Below are positions 57,914 to 64,000 of a stretch of DNA of 64,000 bases, one piece after another. Below the pieces are notes generated by a model. The model saw only the letters and a list, made by a program, of their open reading frames with translations. It was not told the origin of the DNA and did no database searches. The stretch comes from Brevundimonas sp. UBA6550. Its GTDB lineage: Bacteria; Pseudomonadota; Alphaproteobacteria; Caulobacterales; Caulobacteraceae. Position 1 is the first letter of the stretch; each line of letters opens with the position of its first letter. Location: positions 1 to 64,000 of the forward strand of contig NZ_DJKE01000003.1 in NCBI RefSeq assembly GCF_002434505.1. The letters are read 5' to 3'. Position numbers and translations under genes: made by a program.

Positions 57914-57937
57914 GATCATTGTAATGATCAGTGATCA
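57914..57937 (-). promoter_or_regulatory. Palindromic operator over the predicted gdhB -10
   Basis: An AT-rich island in very GC-rich sequence contains GATCATT-gt-AATGATC (57914-57929) overlapped by two TGATCA boxes (57925-57930, 57932-57937). Minus-strand TACAAT (57923-57918), a good -10, lies inside the main palindrome; the -35 position is weak. Such an arrangement fits a repressor/activator site (Lrp/AsnC-, GntR- or MarR-type cannot be told apart). Leader to ATG 57804 would be about 107 bases. Confidence 0.55.
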
Positions 57938-57962
57938 GCTTGGAATTATTGTGCAGCGCCAC

Positions 57963-58082
57963 AAAGCAGAAAGCCGCCGGACTGGGGGAGTCCGGCGGCC
58001 TGCGCGAGCGGCGCCTGGAGGGGAGGGGAGGGCGCCGATCTCGCTTCGCTGCGGTACGGAGGGGGGGGTGTCCCGCAGCTTC
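57963..58082 (-). ncRNA. Candidate small RNA with two C-rich loops and intrinsic terminator
   Basis: Read on the minus strand: hairpin 1, GCTGCGG (58079-58073 partner 58054-58048), encloses an 18-base loop with eight C then TCC; hairpin 2, CGGCGCC/GGCGCCG (58037-58031 with 58015-58009), encloses the 15-base loop CTCCCCTCCCCTCCA; hairpin 3 is an 11-bp perfect stem GCCGCCGGACT/AGTCCGGCGGC (57999-57989 with 57983-57973) followed by TTTCTGCTTT. This is the layout of a trans-acting RNA presenting anti-Shine-Dalgarno-like loops. A weak TTGAAC (58117-58112) fits a start near 58082. No protein-coding frame here is convincing. Confidence 0.6.
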
Positions 58083-58252
58083 GAAATGGGAGATGGGAAG
58101 GCCGTTTCGCCGTTCAAGGGCGGGCGGGCGCGATTTTTCGCGACATTTTGGCCGCGACGCGCGGCGGCGCGAAACACGCCGAGGCGCGGACAACGGATTT
58201 CGATGCTAAGCGTTGATGGCGTTCAAAAGTGAAGCTGTAGCACCGGGTCGAT

Positions 58253-59149
58253 ATGCGTCGATTTATCATGGGGTCCATCGTCGCGGCCGTGGTCGGCCTG
58301 CTGCTCGCGGGCGCGGGCTACTGGGCCTATTGGAACTTCTATTCCCGGTTCCAGCCGGTCACGATCAGCCGCAATGCCGGCGAGGTGCAAAGGCTGCTGG
58401 ACGAGGCGTCCTGGGTGTCGGACGGCAGCGGCGGCCAGCCGCTCTACATCGTCACCTATCGCGACAGCGCGTCGGGCCATCGCTATCTGCGCGACGAGGC
58501 GCCCAAGCTGAAGGCGGCGGGGGTAGAGACGCGCTTCATCCTGTTCGCCCGGCCGGACGCGGAGGGGACGCCGCGATCCACCGCCGCCGAACGGGCCACG
58601 GTCGCCGAACTGTGGCTGAGCCGGGACTGGCCGCTCTATGAACGCTGGATGGCCACTCCTCCCAGCAGCTGGACCGCCGCCGGCCTGCCCCAGGCGGACG
58701 GCAATCTGGCGCGGTCGGCCGTGGTCGAGGCCGGACGACAGTTCGACGAACAACTGGGCCGGATGCTGCGCGAGTCCGGGGTCAAGATCAGCTATCCGCT
58801 GATCCTGTGGCGCGACCGGGACGGGTTCCTGAAGGCCTGCGGCTGCGCCGACAGCCGGGCCTGGGCCTTCATCCGCGACGATGTCGGGGCGCCGGATCGA
58901 TTGGGCGCGCCGCCGAGCGCGACCTCGGCGCCTGACGAAGACCAGGCGGCGCCCGACGGCGGGACGCCGGCCATGCCCTATCCCGACCTGCCCGCCATTC
59001 CGCCGGTCAATGCGCCGAGCGGACCGGGCGTCACGCCGCCGACCCAGGCGCAGAATCCGGCGCCGACACGGCCTTCGGCGCCCTCCACGCGGCCTTCGCC
59101 TCGTGCAGCGCCGGCGCCGACCCAGCAGGAAGACGCCACCTTCTACTGA
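58253..59149 (+). CDS. Membrane-anchored thioredoxin-fold-like protein with Pro-rich tail
   Basis: 298 residues, family not identified. One membrane segment lies at about 8-28. Residues 60-200 resemble the DsbC/DsbG-type thioredoxin fold: PLYIVTYRDSASGHRYL occurs where DsbC has its CxxC, then VKISYPLILWRDRDGFLKACGC with a pair of cysteines near 196-198. The active CxxC is replaced, so disulfide chemistry is unlikely. The last ~80 residues are Pro/Ala/Thr-rich. A GCTGTAGC (58234-58241) may be the -10; there is no ribosome site before ATG 58253, and ATG 58268 is an alternative. Stop abuts the convergent aminotransferase stop in TGATCA. Confidence 0.7.
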   Translation: MRRFIMGSIVAAVVGLLLAGAGYWAYWNFYSRFQPVTISRNAGEVQRLLDEASWVSDGSGGQPLYIVTYRDSASGHRYLRDEAPKLKAAGVETRFILFARPDAEGTPRSTAAERATVAELWLSRDWPLYERWMATPPSSWTAAGLPQADGNLARSAVVEAGRQFDEQLGRMLRESGVKISYPLILWRDRDGFLKACGCADSRAWAFIRDDVGAPDRLGAPPSATSAPDEDQAAPDGGTPAMPYPDLPAIPPVNAPSGPGVTPPTQAQNPAPTRPSAPSTRPSPRAAPAPTQQEDATFY

Positions 59150-60310
59150 TCAGAGGGCGGCGGAGGCGGCGATCAGCCGATCCACGTCGTCGGCGTCCTG
59201 ATACAGGCCGAAGCCGAACCGGATGACGTCGTCGCGGACGTCGGTGACGACGCCTGCCTGTCTCAAGGCGGCGCACCAAACGGGCGCGTCGGAATGCCGC
59301 AAGGCGAGGAAACGGGCGCGCGGCGCCAGGCCCTCGACCGGATTGAGGATTTCGGCTTCTGACAGCGGCCCCGCGCGTCCCTCGATCACCGCCGACTGGA
59401 ACCGGGCGGCCAGATCGCGAGCGTGGGCGGCGACGGCGGCGGTGTCCAGGCCCTCGGCGCTCAGCATCCGCCTGGCCGCATTGAAGCGATACAGCGCCGA
59501 ACAGTCGAAGGTCGCGCCCCAGAACCGGCCGCCGTCGCTGCGATACTGCACCCCGCCGGGCGGCCCGGTCAGATCGCCGAACTCCGAAAACCAGCCGGTG
59601 ACCACCGGCCGGGGGCAGAAGCCGGGCGGGGCGTGCAGGAAACAGGCGCCCTCGCCCGCCATGGCGTATTTATAGCCGCCCGCGACGTAGAAGACCCGGT
59701 CCGCCACCGCCGACAGGTCGGTCGGGGTGGCCATGAAGCCGTGATAGCCGTCGACCAGAACCCACGGACCTTCGGGTCGAGCCAGGGCGGCGAGATCCTC
59801 GATCCGGTCGAACAGGCCTCCGGTGCGGAAGAAGACCTGGCTGACCACGATCCAGTCGTAGGCGCCGGCCTTCGCCTCGGCGACGAAACGCTCGGCGAAG
59901 GTGTCGAAGGGCGCCAGCGGCACGCGCGTCACCACCGCCACTCCGACCTCTTCCCACCGATCCGCCTGACGCCGGAAGGAATGGAACTCGCCGTCGGTGG
60001 ACAGGATGCGCACCGGCGACCGCTCCACGCCCGAAAACAGGCGCAGCAGGAAGTCGTGGGTGTTGGAGGAGAAGACGACGCTGTCGGGCGAGGGCAGGGT
60101 CAACTCGGCGGCGACCTGCGCCTGGGCCTCAGGGATCACCTGGCCGAACACCAGGTCCCACTTGTGATCGGCGTGCAGATTGGCGTCGAGCCACGACTGT
60201 TGCTGGGCCTCGAAACTGGCGTCGGGCCACAGATGATGGCTGTGCGCCGCGAAATGCAGCCGATCCGGCGCCGCCGACAGGGCGCGGGAGAAGAGAGGTT
60301 TATGGCTCAT
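59150..60310 (-). CDS. Class V-fold aminotransferase, kynureninase-like
   Basis: 386 residues. The PLP lysine is near residue 213 in YVAGGYKYAMAGEGA, preceded by VLVDGYHGF in which Asp and His contact the cofactor. Overall layout (LHFAAHSHHLWPD at the start) resembles kynureninase-related proteins, but the conserved kynureninase substrate residues were not verified. The substrate is unknown. Its ATG overlaps the parE stop (ATGA), so it is translated with the toxin-antitoxin module. Confidence 0.82.
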   Translation of the reverse strand: MSHKPLFSRALSAAPDRLHFAAHSHHLWPDASFEAQQQSWLDANLHADHKWDLVFGQVIPEAQAQVAAELTLPSPDSVVFSSNTHDFLLRLFSGVERSPVRILSTDGEFHSFRRQADRWEEVGVAVVTRVPLAPFDTFAERFVAEAKAGAYDWIVVSQVFFRTGGLFDRIEDLAALARPEGPWVLVDGYHGFMATPTDLSAVADRVFYVAGGYKYAMAGEGACFLHAPPGFCPRPVVTGWFSEFGDLTGPPGGVQYRSDGGRFWGATFDCSALYRFNAARRMLSAEGLDTAAVAAHARDLAARFQSAVIEGRAGPLSEAEILNPVEGLAPRARFLALRHSDAPVWCAALRQAGVVTDVRDDVIRFGFGLYQDADDVDRLIAASAAL

Positions 60311-60606
60311 CGCTTGACCAGATCGAACAGGAGGGCGTCGTCCGCTCGCGAACCATGGATGACGGCCAGGAAGCGGAGTTCGCCGGGAAGGACGGCGTAA
60401 TAGAGATTGTAGGCGCCGTGGACGGATCGCCGGATGCGCGGATCGAAGTTCGCCCGGGGTCGGCTCTCGGGATCTTGCTTCAAGGCATGGGCGGCCGCGC
60501 GAAGTTCGCGGACGAAGCTCAAAGCGCGGCGCGGATTGTCCTTGGCGATATGGTCGGCGATCTGTTCCAGATCCCTCTCGCTGCCCGGCGAGAAGACGAC
60601 CTTCAT
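60307..60606 (-). CDS. parE: ParE/RelE-family toxin
   Basis: 99 residues from ATG 60606; the ORF is open further upstream only as a shadow of parD. The ParE-like sequence MKVVFSPGSERDLEQIADHI then ALKQDPESRPRANFDPRIRR and YNLYYAVLPGELRFLAVIHGSRA is typical of the RelE/ParE superfamily. ParE toxins poison DNA gyrase and relatives can act on ribosomes, so the target is not certain. Its start overlaps the parD stop (ATGA), and its stop overlaps the aminotransferase start (ATGA). Confidence 0.85.
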   Translation of the reverse strand: MKVVFSPGSERDLEQIADHIAKDNPRRALSFVRELRAAAHALKQDPESRPRANFDPRIRRSVHGAYNLYYAVLPGELRFLAVIHGSRADDALLFDLVKR

Positions 60607-60884
60607 GCCTTGGGCTGGTCCGCAGAAGCCAGGGCGCGGTATTTGGCCTCCAGCCGGTCGAACACCGCGTCGGCGTCTTCGCCCGGACCGTCCTGTTCGG
60701 ACTGAAGGCGCCGTGTAAGTTCGTCGGCGCTCATCGGCGCGGTAGCGCGGGCGACCAGCCAATGCGTCAGGGCGTCCCGCACGGCGTCGCCTGTCGAAGC
60801 GAACTCACCGGCGTCGACGGCGGCCTTCAACTCGCCCATCATATGGGCCGGCAGATCCGTCGATATCCGTTCGTGTCTGCCCAT
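60603..60884 (-). CDS. parD: ParD/RHH-type antitoxin
   Basis: 93 residues. The N-terminal ISTDLPAHMMGELKAAVDAGEFASTGDAVRDALTHWL is the ribbon-helix-helix DNA-binding fold of ParD/CopG antitoxins. The acidic C-terminal half (DGPGEDADAVFDRLEAKYRAL) would bind and neutralise ParE. AAAGGAGA lies just before the ATG, within an inverted repeat. Type II TA modules autorepress through such antitoxins. Confidence 0.87.
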   Translation of the reverse strand: MGRHERISTDLPAHMMGELKAAVDAGEFASTGDAVRDALTHWLVARATAPMSADELTRRLQSEQDGPGEDADAVFDRLEAKYRALASADQPKA

Positions 60885-60922
60885 CGCGGTCTCCTTTCGA
60901 TCAGGATCGTCCAGAGACCGCG
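60885..60922 (-). promoter_or_regulatory. Nested palindrome upstream of parD (operator and/or RBS hairpin)
   Basis: CGCGGTCTC (60885-60893) and GAGACCGCG (60914-60922) form a perfect 9-bp inverted repeat with 20 bases between, and the interior contains a second 5-bp repeat (CGATC-ag-GATCG). On the minus strand the arm nearest the ATG contains GAG of the AGGAG ribosome site, so the structure could sequester it in mRNA or be an operator bound by ParD. The secA stop is 20 bases further upstream. Confidence 0.6.
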
Positions 60923-60941
60923 GCGAGGCAAGCGGCGCCGA

Positions 60942-63791
60942 TCAGACCAGCGCGCCGTGGCAATGTTTGAACTTGCGGCCGGACCCGCACGGGCAGGGGG
61001 AGTTGCGGCCGGTCATTTCCCAGCCGGGCGGCAGCATCTCGACCGGCAGCCTGGCGCGGTCGTCGCCCATCAGGGTCTCTTCCGGGTTCTGGGCCGAGGG
61101 ATTGGCCATCTCGTTTTCGCCGGTGCCGGGGTTCAGGTGGATTTCCTGGAACTCGGGCAGTTCGGGCGGCGCCTGGAAGCGGAACTCCACCGTCATCAGC
61201 CAGCGGGTGACGTTGTGACGCAGATCGTAGAGCAGGCTCTCGAACAGGGAGAAGGCCTCGGTCTTGTACTCCTGCAGCGGGTCGCGCTGGCCATAGCCGC
61301 GCAGGCCGATGACGCCGCGCAGATGGTCCAGATGGACCAGATGTTCGCGCCACTGCATGTCGATCATCTGCAGCATGAACTGCTTTTCCAGACCGCGCGT
61401 CTGTTCGGCGCCGATCATGTCCAGACGTTCGGCGGCGCGGGCGTCGGCGGCTTCCAGCAGCCGTTCCTCGATCTCCTCGTTGGAGACGCCTTCCTCGGCC
61501 GCCCAGTCGTGCAGCGGAAGCTCCAGACCCAGGGTGGAGCGGACGCGCTCGTCCAGGCCGTCGATATCCCACTGTTCGGCATAGGCCTTGGGCGGCATGT
61601 AGCGTTCGACCAGGTCGGAGACCACGTCGCGGCGGAAGTCGCCGACCAGTTCGGACAGGTCCTCGGAGTCCATGAACTCCTGGCGCTGCTCGAACACGGC
61701 CTTACGCTGGTCGTTCACGACGTCGTCGTATTTCAGCAGGTTCTTGCGGATGTCGTAGTTGCGGGTCTCGACGCGCTTCTGGGCGGTCTCGATGGCGCGG
61801 TTCAGCCAGGGGTGGGTGATGGCCTCGCCCTCGGCCACGCCGAAGGTCTTCATGATCGAGTCCAGACGGTCGCCGGCGAAGATGCGCAGCAGATCGTCCT
61901 CGCAGGACAGATAGAATTTCGACACGCCGGGGTCGCCCTGACGGCCGGTGCGGCCGCGCAGCTGGTTGTCGATACGGCGGCTCTCGTGGCGTTCGGTGCC
62001 CAGGACGAACAGGCCGCCGGCGTCCAGCGCGATCTTCTTCTGAACGGCGATGTCGGCCTTGAACTGGGTTTCCTGAGCGACCTCCATCTCGTGGGTCACT
62101 TCGACAGCCATGTTGCGCTGTTCCAGCATCCACTTCTGCATCTTCATCTCGAGGTTGCCCCCGAGCTGGATGTCGGTGCCGCGGCCGGCCATGTTGGTGG
62201 CGATGGTCACCGCGCCCGGCAGACCGGCGTCGGCGACGATATAGGCTTCCTGCTCGTGCTGGCGCGCGTTCAGGACACTGTGCGGAATGCCGCGCAGCCG
62301 GGTTTCGTAGGTGATGTCATAGGCGGCGTCGCCGATCTTCTCGGCTTCCTTGGTCTTGCCGGCGAACTCCTTCTTCAGGGCGCGCGAGACCTCCACCTTG
62401 TGCTCGTAGCGGTTCAGCAGTTCCGACAGCTGTTCCGAACGCTCGATGGACACTGTGCCGACCAGGATCGGCTGGCCGGCCAGGTGGCATTCGGCGATCT
62501 GTCTGGCGATCGCCTGGTTCTTCTCGTCGTGGGTGCGATAGACTTCGTCGTCGAAGTCCTTGCGCTGGATCGGGCGGTTGGTGGGCACCTCCAGCACGTC
62601 CATCTTGTAGATGTCGCCGAACTCCTGAGCCTCGGTCGCGGCCGTGCCGGTCATTCCCGACAGCTTTTCGTACAGGCGGAAGTAGTTCTGGATCGTCACC
62701 GAGGCCAGGGTCTGGTTCTCGGGCTGGATCTTGACGTCCTCCTTGGCCTCGATGGCCTGGTGCAGACCTTCGGACAGGCGGCGGCCGGTCATCATCCGGC
62801 CGGTGAATTCGTCGATCAGAACGATCTCGCCGCCCTTGATGATATAGTCCTTGTCGCGTTGATACAGGGTGTTGGCGCGCAGGGCCTGGTTGGCGTGGTG
62901 AACCAGGCTGATGTTGGCGGCGTCGTACAAGCCGGTGGTGTCGGCGGCGAAGTGACCGCCGGCCTCCAGCGCCTCTTCCATCCGCTCCGAACCCAGTTCA
63001 GTCAGCAGAACCTGCTTCTGCTTCTCGTCGAGCTCGAAGGTGTCCTTGTCCTTGATCAGCTCTTTGATCAGGCCGTCCAGCACCTTGTAGAGATCCGAGC
63101 GGTCCTCGGTCGGGCCCGAGATGATCAGGGGTGTCCGCGCCTCGTCGATCAGGATGGAGTCGACCTCGTCGACGATGGCGAAGTTGTGCGGCCGCTGCAC
63201 CATCTCGCGCCGGTCATAGACCAGGTTGTCGCGCAGATAGTCGAAACCGAACTCGTTGTTGGTGCCGTAGGTGACGTCGGCGTTGTAGGCCTGCTGGCGC
63301 TGGCCCTGCGACAGGCCATTGACGATGACCCCGACCTCAAGACCCAGGAAGCGATAGACCTTGCCCATCGTCTCGGCGTCGCGGCGGGCCAGATAGTCGT
63401 TGACGGTGATGACGTGCACGCCCTTGCCGGCCAGGGCGTTCAGATAGACCGGCGCCACGGCGACCAGGGTCTTGCCCTCGCCGGTCCGCATCTCGGCGAT
63501 GCCGCCTTCGTTCAGGATCATGCCGCCGGCCAGCTGCACGTCGTACTGACGCTGGCCCAGCACCCGCTTGGACGCCTCGCGCACCACGGCGAAGGCTTCA
63601 GGCAGGATCTTCTCCAGGGAATCGCCGTTCGCCAGACGATCCTTGAAGGCGTCGGTCATCATGCGCAGTTCGTCGTCGGACAAGGCCGCGAACTTGGGCT
63701 CCAGCGCATTGATGCGCTGGGCGTGGTCCTGGAAGGACTTGACCTTGCGGTCGTTGGAAGAGCCGAAAAATTTCTTGGCGAAGCCGAGCAT
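60942..63791 (-). CDS. secA: Preprotein translocase ATPase SecA
   Basis: 949 residues. Walker A RTGEGKT is at 102-108, the DEAD-type [14 protein letters not shown] near 210-223, and helicase motif VI region [12 protein letters not shown] in the second RecA fold. The C-terminal zinc tail is [13 protein letters not shown] (933-945), which binds SecB and lipids. SecA drives export of unfolded precursors through SecYEG, so with secB in the same window the cytosolic branch is represented. It is preceded by a TTGACA promoter and a leader of about 170 bases. Confidence 0.98.
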   Translation of the reverse strand: MLGFAKKFFGSSNDRKVKSFQDHAQRINALEPKFAALSDDELRMMTDAFKDRLANGDSLEKILPEAFAVVREASKRVLGQRQYDVQLAGGMILNEGGIAEMRTGEGKTLVAVAPVYLNALAGKGVHVITVNDYLARRDAETMGKVYRFLGLEVGVIVNGLSQGQRQQAYNADVTYGTNNEFGFDYLRDNLVYDRREMVQRPHNFAIVDEVDSILIDEARTPLIISGPTEDRSDLYKVLDGLIKELIKDKDTFELDEKQKQVLLTELGSERMEEALEAGGHFAADTTGLYDAANISLVHHANQALRANTLYQRDKDYIIKGGEIVLIDEFTGRMMTGRRLSEGLHQAIEAKEDVKIQPENQTLASVTIQNYFRLYEKLSGMTGTAATEAQEFGDIYKMDVLEVPTNRPIQRKDFDDEVYRTHDEKNQAIARQIAECHLAGQPILVGTVSIERSEQLSELLNRYEHKVEVSRALKKEFAGKTKEAEKIGDAAYDITYETRLRGIPHSVLNARQHEQEAYIVADAGLPGAVTIATNMAGRGTDIQLGGNLEMKMQKWMLEQRNMAVEVTHEMEVAQETQFKADIAVQKKIALDAGGLFVLGTERHESRRIDNQLRGRTGRQGDPGVSKFYLSCEDDLLRIFAGDRLDSIMKTFGVAEGEAITHPWLNRAIETAQKRVETRNYDIRKNLLKYDDVVNDQRKAVFEQRQEFMDSEDLSELVGDFRRDVVSDLVERYMPPKAYAEQWDIDGLDERVRSTLGLELPLHDWAAEEGVSNEEIEERLLEAADARAAERLDMIGAEQTRGLEKQFMLQMIDMQWREHLVHLDHLRGVIGLRGYGQRDPLQEYKTEAFSLFESLLYDLRHNVTRWLMTVEFRFQAPPELPEFQEIHLNPGTGENEMANPSAQNPEETLMGDDRARLPVEMLPPGWEMTGRNSPCPCGSGRKFKHCHGALV

Positions 63792-63967
63792 GATGGGTCC
63801 GGTAGCGGTCGAGCGTCTGCGAGCTGAGCGGCTCTGAAATCCCGTAAGGGCGGCGATAGGGACGCCGCGAGAGAGGCCCGAACCGATGACGGCCGCGGCG
63901 CGCCGGAACCGGGCGCGCGCGAAGGGCCGCGCAGACGATCAAAACCCCTCGACTTGGGCGCAGGGCG

Positions 63968-63996
63968 GACTTAAGCACCGGCCTAACCCCTGTCAA
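63968..63996 (-). promoter_or_regulatory. Candidate secA promoter
   Basis: On the minus strand a perfect TTGACA (63996-63991) is followed 16 bases later by TTAAGT (63974-63969), or 17 bases later by TAAGTC. The predicted start, near 63960, leaves a leader of about 170 bases before ATG 63791, with no other ORF of note in it. Confidence 0.5.
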
Positions 63997-64000
63997 CGCG

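Noticed and set aside
57801..58232. Short ORFs on both strands in the gdhB-58253 gap
   Set aside because: They cross hairpin and terminator structures and the translations are Arg/Pro/Gly-rich with no start context; the RNA interpretation explains the stems better.
63598..63996. 132-codon minus-strand ORF overlapping the secA start and leader
   Set aside because: Arg-rich translation, in a frame that conflicts with the secA coding region, and crossing the predicted secA promoter.

Overview
The window is GC-rich alphaproteobacterial chromosome. The gene content (large NAD-type glutamate dehydrogenase, eukaryote-like NADP isocitrate dehydrogenase, mitochondrial-type [2Fe-2S] ferredoxin beside sdhCDAB, Tim44-domain protein next to mltA and secB, Tat-exported DUF885 proteins, hybrid malic enzyme) and the promoter style fit Caulobacteraceae; a Brevundimonas-like organism is my inference. 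No rRNA, tRNA, prophage, IS element or CRISPR array was seen. The window looks like ordinary core chromosome with a few accessory items.

Layout. 1-10.1 kb: start of an exported protein, MaoC-type dehydratase, serine/threonine dehydratase, glycerol kinase, aminoglycoside-phosphotransferase-fold protein, DUF1223 protein and two prolyl-oligopeptidase paralogues separated by an inverted repeat. 10.1-20.2 kb: K+ channel, dapF, malic enzyme, rsmI-yraN-sirB1-like, UbiH-type hydroxylase, ftsK. 20.2-26.9 kb: a REP/BIME-like repeat, lolA, two small membrane-protein genes, then rbfA-truB-rpsO-pnp with a structured pnp leader. 26.9-35.9 kb: tandem DUF885 genes, thioredoxin-reductase-like flavoprotein with a DUF1176 lipoprotein and DUF2945 protein, icd, tandem DUF2939 genes. 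35.9-46.4 kb: alaS, a second BIME-like repeat, pirin, sdhCDAB-ferredoxin-glycerate kinase-PilZ, HAD phosphatase. 46.4-52.9 kb: toxin-domain-like lipoprotein, coaBC-dut, a second type of paired repeat, EamA transporter, secB, divergent timA-mltA, UspA. 52.9-64 kb: glutamate dehydrogenase, an unannotated small-RNA candidate, a thioredoxin-fold-like membrane protein, class V aminotransferase coupled to a parDE module, secA.

Most notable: (i) on the minus strand at about 57963-58082 a candidate small RNA with two hairpins exposing C-rich loops and a strong intrinsic terminator, beside an AT-rich operator-like palindrome on the predicted gdh promoter; (ii) two REP/BIME-like elements built from two unit types in opposite overall orientation, plus a second paired-hairpin repeat family; (iii) an SdhD that by eye has Tyr where the heme axial His is expected; (iv) a parDE module behind a nested palindrome and start/stop-coupled to an aminotransferase; (v) convergent genes that repeatedly share a palindromic stop (CTAG, TTAA, TGATCA); (vi) three genes whose -10 boxes lie exactly 7 bases before ATG, predicting leaderless mRNAs. 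All functional calls are from reading the sequence and remembered family motifs; no database search was possible.
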